DNA of 64,000 nt. Source: Limosilactobacillus oris (GTDB lineage Bacteria > Bacillota > Bacilli > Lactobacillales > Lactobacillaceae). A model generated the notes under the pieces. That model was not told where the DNA came from. It did no database searches and saw only the letters and a program-made list of their open reading frames with translations. Shown one piece after another: positions 1 to 7,939 of this stretch (positions are counted from its first letter, which is position 1; each line of letters starts with the position of its first letter). The position numbers and the translations under genes were made by a program. The stretch is from positions 310,001-374,000 of the forward strand of contig NZ_CP104398.1 of NCBI RefSeq assembly GCF_025311495.1, given 5' to 3'.

Positions 1-290
1 AAGAGCAGGTTTTGAATGTCCTTCTTTGCTACTAACTGACGGAGGTAGTCTGCGACCTCCGCGGCCGTTTTTTCGACAACCGTCGCGTTAACCGATTCGC
101 TATTTTTAACTGCTTCCGCGTAAAGCTCTTCGGGACTCTTGTCAGCTAAGAGCTGGTCTGGCAGGTCATTCAGCGGCTTGAACGGATGATCGGCCAATTG
201 GTGGCGTTTTCGGCCACTGGCCTTTTGCAGGCGGTTAAGAAACTGCTCGCGGTTCTCCTTGCTATTAGCTTGTTCTAAGAGACTACTCAT
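1..290 (-). CDS. lutC: Lactate utilization protein LutC, C-terminal part outside window
   Basis: This is the 5' part of a gene that runs off the left edge. LutC is the small LUD-domain subunit of the LutABC complex, which oxidises L-lactate to pyruvate in the cytoplasm. The translation from the ATG at 288-290 begins MSSLLEQANSKENREQFL and continues about 96 residues to the edge. The start overlaps the end of lutB by a few bases, so the two are probably translationally coupled. The call rests on the translated start plus the lutA-lutB-lutC order. The LUD active region lies outside the window, so its integrity cannot be judged. Confidence 0.8.
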   Translation of the reverse strand, partial: MSSLLEQANSKENREQFLNRLQKASGRKRHQLADHPFKPLNDLPDQLLADKSPEELYAEAVKNSESVNATVVEKTAAEVADYLRQLVAKKDIQNLL

Positions 291-1794
291 CTGCCTGTCC
301 TCCTTCCTTTTTGACAATTGGTGCGGGTTCTACCGGCTGGTGGTGCTTATACCAGTGGCGGAAGTTATTCTTGGCCTTGGGCGGACGTGGAACGTCACGG
401 GTATCGATCCAACCATGGATCAGCTTTGGCGCTGCCTTTGGTACGTAGTCGATCTTCCCGCCATCGTACATTGGCTCAACTGAATTTGGCCCGTCATCAG
501 TAAAGAGCTTTGTCCCCGGATGGGCCATAGCTAGTGCTGAATCAAAGAGAAATGGTGAACTGGTCCCGACGCCGACCATCTTTAGAATCAGGTTGGTCAT
601 CGAGTGGTCCATGTGCTTGTCGTCCATTTCAACAATTCGATGTTCTCGAATCAAATGTTGGAGTGGAATCTTGACCGGACAGGTTTCGGTGCAGGCCGCG
701 CAGAGAGAACAAGCGTATGGCAACTCTTGAAACTGCTCGTAACCGCCCAGGATTGGTGATAGTACCTCACCTAATGGCCCAGGATAAATCGAACCGTAGG
801 CCTTACCACCGATCTGCCGGTAAACCGGGCAGACGTTCATGCAGGCACCACAGCGAATACACTGGAGGATGGGCTCAAATTCAGTCCCTAGGGCTTTAGA
901 ACGACCGTCATCAACGATTACGACCCAGAAGTCTTCTGGACCGTCAACCTCGCCCGCCCTTTGCTTTCCGGTAAAGGTACAGTAGGTCGTTAGCTTTTGC
1001 CCGACTGCACTCCGCGCGAGCATGTTGTCCAACACTTCGGCTTCCTTCATTGATGGCACGATTCGTTCCATCCCCATTACGACTACTTGGGTCTTAGGAA
1101 TGGCCATTGTTAAGTCGGCGTTTCCTTCGTTGGTGTCCAGGTTAATCATTCCGTTGTCAGCAATAGCGAAGTTGCAACCGGTAATGCCAAAGTCAGCGTT
1201 CATGAAGTACTTCCGCAGGTAGCCACGGACGAAGCGGGCCTCGTGCTGGGGATCATTGTCACCATCATAGCCGAGTTTCTGAAACTCCTTTTGAATCTGG
1301 TCACGGTTTTTCCCAAGGGTCGGGAAAACAATGTGGGCCGGCTCATCCCAGTTGTCTTCCTGGAGGATAAATTCGGCTAGGTCACTTTCCAGCAGGTTGA
1401 CACCAGGAATCGATAACAGGGTCTTGTCCAGGTCAATTTCGGTCGTGACCATTGACTTGGATTTAACGATGTTCTTCGCCTTTTTAGCAATTGCTAGTTC
1501 CTTAATGAACTGGTGAGCCTCATCTTCTGTCTGGGCAAAGAAGACGTGGCCTCCCTGCTGCTCAACATTACCAGCGAATTCTTCCAGGTAGTCCGGCAGG
1601 TATTTGAGAACGTGCTGCCGGATCTGTTCTGCTAAGTCCCGCCATTCGTTCCAGTGTCCGAGTTCTCGCCGGGACGCAGTACGCTTAACAAACTGGGCGT
1701 CCTGGGCCTTGGCGATCGCGGCACGCATAAACTGGTCTGACTCCGCTTCTTTTACCCGTTGCTTGAAGGGTTGGTTACTCGTTGCGATTCCCAT
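283..1794 (-). CDS. lutB: LutB, iron-sulfur subunit of L-lactate oxidation
   Basis: LutB (503 aa) is the electron-transfer subunit of LutABC. The first ~300 residues form a LUD-type domain. Two ferredoxin-like cysteine clusters follow, CIRCGACMNVCP near residue 310 and CSLCAACTETCP near 360, each a typical [4Fe-4S] ligand set. A proline- and lysine-rich tail follows. Its ATG comes directly after the lutA stop (TAA-ATG, no gap), and its 3' end overlaps lutC, so the three are one transcript. Length and motif order match the family and nothing looks damaged. Confidence 0.93.
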   Translation of the reverse strand: MGIATSNQPFKQRVKEAESDQFMRAAIAKAQDAQFVKRTASRRELGHWNEWRDLAEQIRQHVLKYLPDYLEEFAGNVEQQGGHVFFAQTEDEAHQFIKELAIAKKAKNIVKSKSMVTTEIDLDKTLLSIPGVNLLESDLAEFILQEDNWDEPAHIVFPTLGKNRDQIQKEFQKLGYDGDNDPQHEARFVRGYLRKYFMNADFGITGCNFAIADNGMINLDTNEGNADLTMAIPKTQVVVMGMERIVPSMKEAEVLDNMLARSAVGQKLTTYCTFTGKQRAGEVDGPEDFWVVIVDDGRSKALGTEFEPILQCIRCGACMNVCPVYRQIGGKAYGSIYPGPLGEVLSPILGGYEQFQELPYACSLCAACTETCPVKIPLQHLIREHRIVEMDDKHMDHSMTNLILKMVGVGTSSPFLFDSALAMAHPGTKLFTDDGPNSVEPMYDGGKIDYVPKAAPKLIHGWIDTRDVPRPPKAKNNFRHWYKHHQPVEPAPIVKKEGGQADE

Positions 1795-2604
1795 TTAAAA
1801 CACCCCTCCCCCATTGGCTGGAACAACCGCTTCGTCGGTATCCTTCAAATATTTGATCCTGCTTGGGTCGACATCGTGGTTGAGCACTTCCGCAATGTGC
1901 ATGACCTTGATGTGTTGACCGTTCCGGTTCATATAGCCGGCAATATTCATTAGACAGGAGGTTTCCATCCCCACCAGGATATCTGCCTTGGTATCCATAA
2001 TGTTCTTGGCCTTGTCGGCAACCATCGCCGTGGAGAGTTCAGGCTCCTTGGCAGAGAATGTACCACCAAAGCCGCAGCACAGCTGGACATTATGCAAGGG
2101 AATCCGCTTAATCCCCTTAACATGGTCCAGAAGGACAAACGGCGCCGTTCGTTCACCGAGCAGCCGGGTCATGTGGCAGGACCGGTGAACCGTAATGGTA
2201 GCGTCCAGCTCGGCCCCACAGTCGACGACCCCAAGCACCCGATAAATGAATTGGCTAAATTCATAAATCTTATCGGCAACCGCGGCCGCCCGTGGCCCGT
2301 ACACCGGATCATCCTTTAAAATGTCCTTGTATTCCTTAATCATGAATACACAGGAGCCGGTAGGACCAACGATGTAATCCGCATCCAGACTCAACAGAGC
2401 ATCAATTTCGTTTTTAAACGTCTTCAGCGATTCCTTAGCATAACCGCTGTTATAAGTTGGCTGCCCGCAGCAAACTTGCTTGCCCGGCAGAAAGGTCTGA
2501 CAGCCCAGGCGTTCGAGCACCTCGACCATTGACTTGCCGACGTTTGGAAAAAGCAGATCAACTAAGCATGAAGAAAAAATACATACTCGTGGTTGATTAT
2601 TCAT
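1795..2604 (-). CDS. lutA: LutA, CCG-domain subunit of L-lactate oxidation
   Basis: First gene of the lut operon, 269 aa. It carries two cysteine-rich CCG domains of the heterodisulfide-reductase/GlpC type: an N-terminal one with CCGQPTYNSGY near residue 47, and a second with CCGFGG near residue 180. These ligate iron-sulfur clusters. With LutB and LutC it passes electrons from lactate. In lactobacilli the operon lets lactate be reused when sugar runs out. A near-consensus promoter with a cre-like sequence lies about 75 bp upstream of the start, which fits catabolite repression. Confidence 0.93.
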   Translation of the reverse strand: MNNQPRVCIFSSCLVDLLFPNVGKSMVEVLERLGCQTFLPGKQVCCGQPTYNSGYAKESLKTFKNEIDALLSLDADYIVGPTGSCVFMIKEYKDILKDDPVYGPRAAAVADKIYEFSQFIYRVLGVVDCGAELDATITVHRSCHMTRLLGERTAPFVLLDHVKGIKRIPLHNVQLCCGFGGTFSAKEPELSTAMVADKAKNIMDTKADILVGMETSCLMNIAGYMNRNGQHIKVMHIAEVLNHDVDPSRIKYLKDTDEAVVPANGGGVF

Positions 2605-2678
2605 AATAAAGCACCCAGCTAAATTTCCTAGTTGAGCTTCCTCCCTTCGTTATCTATCGCTATATTAGTCTTTTTAAT

Positions 2679-2707
2679 ATTGTAAGCGTTTTAAACAGAA
2701 CTGTCAA
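2679..2707 (-). promoter_or_regulatory. lut operon promoter with cre-like site
   Basis: On the minus strand a -35 TTGACA (2702-2707) and a -10 TACAAT (2679-2684) are separated by exactly 17 bp. On the plus strand TGTAAGCGTTTTAA (2681-2694) overlaps the -10 and spacer and matches the CcpA consensus TGWAANCGNTNWCA at all but one position. Repression by CcpA is inferred from position and match, not shown. Confidence 0.7.
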
Positions 2708-2730
2708 TTTTTTGATTATCAATGTAATAT

Positions 2731-2767
2731 AAAAAGGATTATGGCAAGCTGGTCACCATAATCCTCT
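2731..2767 (-). terminator. Terminator after the deoxyribosyltransferase operon
   Basis: A 10-bp inverted repeat (AGGATTATGG/CCATAATCCT, 2735-2765) lies just past the stop codon at 2773. Read on the minus strand it is followed by TTTTTATAT, a standard intrinsic terminator. Confidence 0.85.
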
Positions 2768-2772
2768 TCACA

Positions 2773-3249
2773 TTAATATACGCTACCTTCGTAGAAGTTA
2801 TAGCTAGGCTGGTTGAAGTTAAACTTGGCAAGGTCTGACATTTTAATAAAGTTGTCCGCGATTCCCCAGGTCATCAGGTTAATCGGCTTGCCAAAGTCCT
2901 CGTCAGGGATAACCACCATGATGTACTTGCCCAGGGCATTTGCCATCCCCAGTTCGATTCCCATTCCGACGTCTTCTTCCTCAGGAATGTAGACTGCTAA
3001 AACCATGTCCGAAGTTGAGACCCCGACCCGGTCGCCATTGTAGGTTGCAGTTGCCCACTCCCGGTCTTCCAGCAGTTCTGGGTGTTCGTCCACCCGGAGG
3101 CCCTTGTACTGGTGTTGGAGAGGAACATAGGAATTTTCAACATCAACTGTCGGGTTAGCTTCGATTGCCTTCATAGCCTCTTGGTAGGCCCGGTTTTGCT
3201 TGTCGGTGAACCAACCAGCACAGAAGTAAACGGTCTTGCTCTTATTCAT
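2773..3249 (-). CDS. ntd: Nucleoside 2-deoxyribosyltransferase
   Basis: This 158-aa cytoplasmic enzyme moves 2-deoxyribose between nucleobases in lactobacillus nucleoside salvage. The sequence is plainly of the Lactobacillus type II enzyme family. It has the N-terminal YFCAGWFTD, the central RVDEHPE and ATATYN blocks, and the C-terminal NFYEGSVY. The catalytic glutamate is Glu99 within GMGIELGMA, equivalent to Glu98 of the L. leichmannii enzyme. It is the last gene of a leftward run after a DUF915 hydrolase and a 53-codon ORF, and a terminator follows. The ATG has an AAGGAAGAG ribosome site upstream. Confidence 0.95.
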   Translation of the reverse strand: MNKSKTVYFCAGWFTDKQNRAYQEAMKAIEANPTVDVENSYVPLQHQYKGLRVDEHPELLEDREWATATYNGDRVGVSTSDMVLAVYIPEEEDVGMGIELGMANALGKYIMVVIPDEDFGKPINLMTWGIADNFIKMSDLAKFNFNQPSYNFYEGSVY

Positions 3250-3280
3250 AAAAAATAACTCTTCCTTTCAAAATGGGTGC

Positions 3281-3442
3281 TTAACGCTCTAAGGCGTCTA
3301 ACGTTTGTTTGATAATTTGCTTAGCTGCCGTAGCGACCGACAGCTCGTGGGCGGCCGCGTAGTCCCGCAGCTTTTGGTACGTTGTCAAATCAGCGGCGCC
3401 CCGCCAGATTAGGCCGGTTACCTGACCATGTTCCTTCTTCAC
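3281..3442 (-). CDS. Small conserved-looking ORF, 53 aa, GTG start
   Basis: A 53-codon ORF starts with GTG at 3440-3442. That start overlaps the TGA stop of the upstream hydrolase (GTGA arrangement), a hallmark of translational coupling. The product begins MKKEHGQVTGLIWRG and ends KQTLDALER. It is basic and predicted helical in its second half (LTTYQKLRDYAAAHELSVATAAKQ). There is no signal peptide or membrane segment. It ends 31 bp before the deoxyribosyltransferase start, so it sits inside that operon. I do not recognise a family; a short DNA- or protein-binding helical protein is possible. Confidence 0.6.
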   Translation of the reverse strand: MKKEHGQVTGLIWRGAADLTTYQKLRDYAAAHELSVATAAKQIIKQTLDALER

Positions 3443-4335
3443 TCGGAATCATCCTTTCCCCAGAGTTGGTGTGCGACGTAGTGAAAAATTGCTTTGCGAG
3501 CATGTAGCTGGCTGTGGGTGGTGTTCGGGTAAATCTTTTGCTGGTAGCTAATCGTTGGGTGGCCCTTGACCAATGAACGCAGCATTTCAGCCTGGATCAA
3601 CGGCACCGCCCCATCTGTGCGGGTGCTCCCCGGCTTAGTCCCCATGATATTATAAATCATTATGGGGTAATCAGGCCGCCAAGTCTGCATTTGCCGGCGG
3701 AGACGAAGAAAGTTTTGGTCGTGTGAGTGGTGAATTAGGTGGTAGTGATAATCCAACCGGGCCGAGAGGCTTTCCTCAACTGGTACACCTAAGAAAATTA
3801 GCTTGTGCAGTTTTAACTTGCTTTGCAGCGCCGGTGAATTCAGATAAGCATGCATAAATTCAGTTCCACCATAGGAGTGCGCGATGACATTGACCTGGTG
3901 AAGATTATAATGGTCTTGCAGGTAAGTCAAGACGGCAGTAAGCTGTTTGACCTGTGGATGGAATGTTTGATTATAGTTCCAATCGTAGAGAACTTGGATC
4001 AGCGGGTTCTTTTGGTTCTTCGAGAGGTGCCCGGACACGCGGATGCTTCCCCAGGGCGAAACCCAGATGGTCAACACCTTCTGCGCCAGGTGGTGACTCT
4101 GATAGTAGTTGATCATTTTGTCATACGTAACTGTGCTACCGCCCCAACCGGGAATCAATAAGGTGGGCGTTGTTGAATATTCGGTGTCTGCCCGCAAATC
4201 AGCTTCACGCAGGGGCCGGCCAGGTGTCCCGCGCAACAGGTAAAGCTGCACACAGCCGCCGATGACAATCACACTAGCAATAACCAGGCCCAAGCCCTTT
4301 AAAAATTTCTTGATAGTAACCATCCCTTTGTTCAA
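3439..4335 (-). CDS. DUF915-type alpha/beta hydrolase, membrane-anchored
   Basis: A 298-aa alpha/beta hydrolase of the lactobacillus cell-surface DUF915 group. An N-terminal hydrophobic segment (about residues 12-32, LKGLGLVIASVIVIGGCVQLYLL) should anchor it, with the catalytic domain outside. The nucleophile elbow is AHSYGG (Ser near residue 153). The oxyanion region is LIPGWGGS, and a late histidine (NTTHSQLH) completes the triad. Substrate unknown. The TTG start at 4335 has AAGGAT upstream; an in-frame ATG at 4323 is the alternative but has a ribosome site set too close. A second family member lies at 33703-34566. Confidence 0.85.
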   Translation of the reverse strand: MNKGMVTIKKFLKGLGLVIASVIVIGGCVQLYLLRGTPGRPLREADLRADTEYSTTPTLLIPGWGGSTVTYDKMINYYQSHHLAQKVLTIWVSPWGSIRVSGHLSKNQKNPLIQVLYDWNYNQTFHPQVKQLTAVLTYLQDHYNLHQVNVIAHSYGGTEFMHAYLNSPALQSKLKLHKLIFLGVPVEESLSARLDYHYHLIHHSHDQNFLRLRRQMQTWRPDYPIMIYNIMGTKPGSTRTDGAVPLIQAEMLRSLVKGHPTISYQQKIYPNTTHSQLHARKAIFHYVAHQLWGKDDSE

Positions 4336-4368
4336 CTAATCCTTAAATTAGGGATTGGTTTTAGTTTA

Positions 4369-6678
4369 CTAGCCGAACAGCCGGGCCCAAAAGCCCTTTT
4401 TCTTCGGCTTTTCCGCCGGCTGCTGGTCGTTCTTAGCGGGTTCCGGAGCAGTTGCTGGTGCTTCGTCGGCATAGGGATTGCGCTCCCCAATCCAGTTAAA
4501 GAACTCCTTTGCCTTGATTTCTACAAACTTCCCCCGCTTGCCATTAATGCCGTTTACGCACAGTTCAATTGGCAAGGCGTTCCGGTATTTTTCGATACTG
4601 TCAGCGGTAAAGCCGTTCGCCGGATTGAGCTTGGAAATATCGAAGAGCAGGCTATCGTCGCTTTCCCGGTACTTGAAGTCGTCTTCCTGCGTAAGGTAGA
4701 GTTTGGCCCAACTGTTCCGCGAACTCTCCTTGAAGTCGTCGCAGATGGTATCCGCAAAGTATTCCGGAACATCCAGTCCAGCCATCTTGTAATAATCACG
4801 GAACAGCTGCCGGGTCTGTGCAAGGAAGTCGAGCCGCCCCGTTTCGGGGTCAAAGGACCGCCAAGGGGTCTCGTCGTCTTCTAACAGGCTGGCCATCCGG
4901 AGTACGAAGTCCTTAAACAGTGTATTGTTTAAGGTTTGCCGGACGTTGTAAATATACCGGTTGGCCTCACCCTTGAGCTTTTCGTCAATGACCTTATCAA
5001 TTTGCAAGTAGTAAGTCCGTCGTGCGGTTTCCCGAAGCATCGTAAAGCCGGAGTCATAGTTGGTCGTCCCGATTAGCGGCGCGATGGCCTGCGGGTTGTT
5101 GACTAGTTCGTTCATGGTGTCAACGACCAGGTGCCGGCTGTATTGATCCTGCTGGAAGAAGTACGGTTCGATTTCGTCTAAGAGAATGGGATAGGAACTC
5201 CCCGTCTTCATGTAGTGTTCGATTGCCTCGACCGTTTTGTTTTTCTTTTGCGCGACGTCCGTTGGGTAAATCGTCCCAAAGTCGATTAGGGAGCGGTCGG
5301 TATTCCAGGTGAGCTGGTTGATGATCCGTAAAAGGGTTGACTTTCCGGAGCCCGCGGTTGCCCCAAGAATGAGGAAGTTTGGAATGTCATTCCCGTCTTC
5401 GGGGTTCAAACTGGCCTTTGTCCGAATTTCCCACAGAAACGGCGCCGTAAAGCTGTACATGATGGCTTCATAGAAACGTTTTCCGTAATTATCCGAATAG
5501 TCGACCACGTAACGCTGGTAGCCCTTTATAACGTCATCAATACTCTTTAGACTATCGCGAATCTGGCTGATTGTCGCCAGCTTGCCGAACGGGATTGGGT
5601 GGGTCCCGGCATCATTAGGAACGTATAGTCCACTGTTGTTATTAACCAGGTTGCGTTCCATCGGGCGATCATACAAAAAGGTCGTGTACTTCTTCTCCGC
5701 TGACCGCTGCTGGGGTGTCATGCCGCTTACGAGCGCCTCTTTGACCTGCTGGTAGATTTTTTGCCGGTCCTTGATCTTCGGCTTGGCCGCCCGGGGAGAA
5801 ACCGAGAGCTTTTGGAGGTTGTAGATGGTATCGTGCTGCTTAGTGTCCCGTTCAATTCCCTCCTTGACCAGTGAGCGGTCAGTGGTGACGTTGCGCATTG
5901 CGATGGTCGTGTCATGAGGAATGATGGCACTGTCAATCTGCTGCTGGAGGTCGTGACTGATGATGTCGGTCATGTCCTGGGCAGCCACCTGGTCAGTGGT
6001 GTCGTTGTCCAAAATGACGACATTGTTCCCCGCAGCAGCGGCATTTTGGTCCTTCTTACTTTCGTCCAGCTGCTTTTGGGCCGCCTTTAAAAGGTTATCA
6101 CTGAAGTATGGCCGCAGGACCGGCTTAATGTCGTGCTTGAAGTGTTCCAGCAGGTTGGCGAAGAGGCGCTGGTCATTATCAAAAACCAGCACTTCGCTGT
6201 ATTGGTTGCGGTCCTTAGCAAACGATTCCTCGGTCAGGTCGATACTACCGAGGATTACCCGGCAGTCCCCGCTCTCCTCGTTGCTTAGCAGGTAAAAACG
6301 GGAGTAGATAGCCTGGGCGGGCGCGTATTCAAACTTAAACAGGCCGTTTAAGACGTTGGCCTGGTTGCTGCTTGAGAGGGCCTCAAACAGTTTCGCCGGC
6401 TTCTTATTCGCCACCGCTAATAAAGCGTCGGTCAAGGCAACCTTGGTGATTACTTCGCTCGCGGAATTAACGTGCTTCGCTGGGGATGCCCCGAGTACGA
6501 TGTCCGCTTGGATGAATTTGCTGAGGTAGCGGTTGACAAAGTCGGCATCGGCTTTCCCAGTAATCGCCGTAAAACGGTTGAACCGGCGGGCATCAAAAAG
6601 CTGGTTGACTTTTAGCGGGGGTGTTTTCTGCCCGTTAAACACAATGTGTAATTTAGTTAAGTCTGATTCGCTTGGCAT
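4369..6678 (-). CDS. Degenerate PLD-like domain fused to a P-loop ATPase, unknown function
   Basis: A 769-aa cytoplasmic protein. Residues ~1-220 resemble the phospholipase D/restriction-nuclease fold, with a late GSIDLTEESF (compare GSANLT) followed by EVLVFDND. The HxK pair expected before it reads YSRFYLL, so the HKD catalytic site seems lost. After a polar linker comes an ATPase domain: Walker A GATAGSGKST near residue 440 and Walker B ILLDEIEPYFF near 496, followed by a GTTNYD sensor-like motif. The tail is proline/glutamate-rich and ends KPKKKGFWARLFG, a basic amphipathic end that could touch the membrane. I do not know the function. DNA-end processing, stress or defence roles are only possibilities. 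Confidence 0.7.
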   Translation of the reverse strand: MPSESDLTKLHIVFNGQKTPPLKVNQLFDARRFNRFTAITGKADADFVNRYLSKFIQADIVLGASPAKHVNSASEVITKVALTDALLAVANKKPAKLFEALSSSNQANVLNGLFKFEYAPAQAIYSRFYLLSNEESGDCRVILGSIDLTEESFAKDRNQYSEVLVFDNDQRLFANLLEHFKHDIKPVLRPYFSDNLLKAAQKQLDESKKDQNAAAAGNNVVILDNDTTDQVAAQDMTDIISHDLQQQIDSAIIPHDTTIAMRNVTTDRSLVKEGIERDTKQHDTIYNLQKLSVSPRAAKPKIKDRQKIYQQVKEALVSGMTPQQRSAEKKYTTFLYDRPMERNLVNNNSGLYVPNDAGTHPIPFGKLATISQIRDSLKSIDDVIKGYQRYVVDYSDNYGKRFYEAIMYSFTAPFLWEIRTKASLNPEDGNDIPNFLILGATAGSGKSTLLRIINQLTWNTDRSLIDFGTIYPTDVAQKKNKTVEAIEHYMKTGSSYPILLDEIEPYFFQQDQYSRHLVVDTMNELVNNPQAIAPLIGTTNYDSGFTMLRETARRTYYLQIDKVIDEKLKGEANRYIYNVRQTLNNTLFKDFVLRMASLLEDDETPWRSFDPETGRLDFLAQTRQLFRDYYKMAGLDVPEYFADTICDDFKESSRNSWAKLYLTQEDDFKYRESDDSLLFDISKLNPANGFTADSIEKYRNALPIELCVNGINGKRGKFVEIKAKEFFNWIGERNPYADEAPATAPEPAKNDQQPAEKPKKKGFWARLFG

Positions 6679-6978
6679 ACGTGTCCCTTTTCTTTCTTCA
6701 TTAGAGTAATAATTAATCTTATTTTCGTTGATTTAGGCTTATTTTGCAAGCACTGGACGAAAGATTAGCAAAGTGTTCATAAGTCATGACGATTTGGTGT
6801 TAGTAGTGTGGCAAGGTTGACGACCCTATGACTAAGAAGTAAACAATTATTGTCACCACGCCGGATGGCAAAATAGAAAAAGTGTGTTAGCTTAGTAGCT
6901 GGTTGGCAAGGTAAAAGCCAAAGGCACCGAAAATCGGCTGGCAAGCTGATTTTCGGTGCCTTTTCTTACTCTCAACAG
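6679..6978. other. Intergenic region with a structured repeat copy
   Basis: 300 bp between the PLD/ATPase gene and the nuclease gene. The left 200 bp is AT-rich with no ORF that has a ribosome site. The right end (6896-6964) holds a copy of the repeated hairpin family described separately. No clear promoter could be placed for the ATPase gene. Confidence 0.6.
6896..6964. repeat. Structured intergenic repeat, copy A (also nuclease terminator)
   Basis: Contains TAGCTGGTTGGCA and then a near-perfect hairpin: GGCACCGAAAAT and ATTTTCGGTGCC enclose a GGCTGGCAAGCTG core. On both strands T-rich sequence follows, so it can end the nuclease transcript. The core (AAATCAGCTTGCCAGCCGATTT on the minus strand) recurs at about 14.94 and 61.69 kb. 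Confidence 0.7.
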
Positions 6979-7824
6979 TTAGTTATTCAATTGTGTTACT
7001 GCCCCGGTGGCGTAATTAATTTTAATATTCCGTTGCACGTTCGGCACGAAGACATTGAAAGATAAGCTACCATCGCTGGAGAGTGCCTCAATATGGGCGC
7101 CCGCTGGCACGACATCATTACCGTTGTATATATCAGTGACCCGGTACCGCACCTGCTTGCCCCGGTCAAGCGCTTTGCGGACGAGCCCTTCATAGTAGTT
7201 TTGCCCGGTTGAGATCGAACTGCGGGCCTCATTGGCCCAGGCGGTCTGCGTGGCGATGTTGGCGGGGTTAGATTCGGAGGCGTCAAAACGATTAATCCCC
7301 CCGACTAGGGCGTAGCCGAGTAAGTGCCCCCGGTCATAGGCGTGCCGGTAACCTCCAGTCAGGTTGCTGGCCTGTAAAAATCCTGCTGGGCGCCAGCTAG
7401 TAGCACCGTTACCAGTTTCATTCCGGTTGCGGTATTGACGAGTGGTGCGATTGAGCCAGGCATCCCCCCGCCATGCCCGGCCCTGCTGGTCACGGAGATT
7501 AACGGCGTATGGCGCGCTGCTAATGTTAGCGTTCAGCTGCGGCCGGTTATTGTTGACGATGAAGGCACCAGAACCATTCCAACTGATAGAGTCCCCTAAC
7601 TGCTGGCGGACGGCCGGTGTTAGTACTGACTCCGCCTGTTCCTTAGTTGGCGGTAGGCTTTGCTGACTCCCGCTGTGGTAATTACCGCCCCAGGAGACCA
7701 GCCGCTGAATGCCCTGCGCCCAGGCGGTATTGCTGCCGCTGGACTGGTTGATGAAACCGCCGAACAGTAGTACCAATCCAAGGGCGAGGATGGTTCGCCA
7801 GAGTCTCTTTTTAATTCGATACAT
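6979..7824 (-). CDS. Secreted DNA/RNA non-specific endonuclease
   Basis: A 281-aa nuclease of the beta-beta-alpha-metal (EndA/NUC1) family. The first ~35 residues form a signal peptide with basic start and hydrophobic core (RTILALGLVLLFGGFI). The catalytic signature DRGHLLGYALVGG lies near residue 163, and an asparagine-rich SNPANIATQTAW follows, matching DRGH plus metal-binding Asn. Expected outside the cell, degrading DNA for nutrients or competence. The gene is monocistronic between two terminators. An inverted repeat covers its 5' leader. Confidence 0.9.
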   Translation of the reverse strand: MYRIKKRLWRTILALGLVLLFGGFINQSSGSNTAWAQGIQRLVSWGGNYHSGSQQSLPPTKEQAESVLTPAVRQQLGDSISWNGSGAFIVNNNRPQLNANISSAPYAVNLRDQQGRAWRGDAWLNRTTRQYRNRNETGNGATSWRPAGFLQASNLTGGYRHAYDRGHLLGYALVGGINRFDASESNPANIATQTAWANEARSSISTGQNYYEGLVRKALDRGKQVRYRVTDIYNGNDVVPAGAHIEALSSDGSLSFNVFVPNVQRNIKINYATGAVTQLNN

Positions 7825-7839
7825 AATGCCAATCCTTTC

Positions 7840-7871
7840 ATATAGTAAAAATCATTTTTATTTTACTATAT
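7840..7871. promoter_or_regulatory. Inverted repeat in the nuclease leader
   Basis: ATATAGTAAAA (7840-7850) and TTTTACTATAT (7861-7871) form an 11-bp inverted repeat around 10 AT-rich bases. It lies just upstream of the nuclease ribosome site. It could be an operator or an mRNA hairpin affecting translation; which one is not clear. Confidence 0.45.
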
Positions 7872-7900
7872 TTAGCGAACAAATGGTCAGCTGATTCTAC

Positions 7901-7928
7901 AAAAAAGAGGCTGGGATACCCAACCTCC
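7901..7928 (-). terminator. Terminator after the amino-acid permease
   Basis: GAGGTTGGG/CCCAGCCTC stem with TTTTTTG following on the minus strand, 12 bp past the permease stop. Confidence 0.85.
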
Positions 7929-7939
7929 TTAGATTTAAC

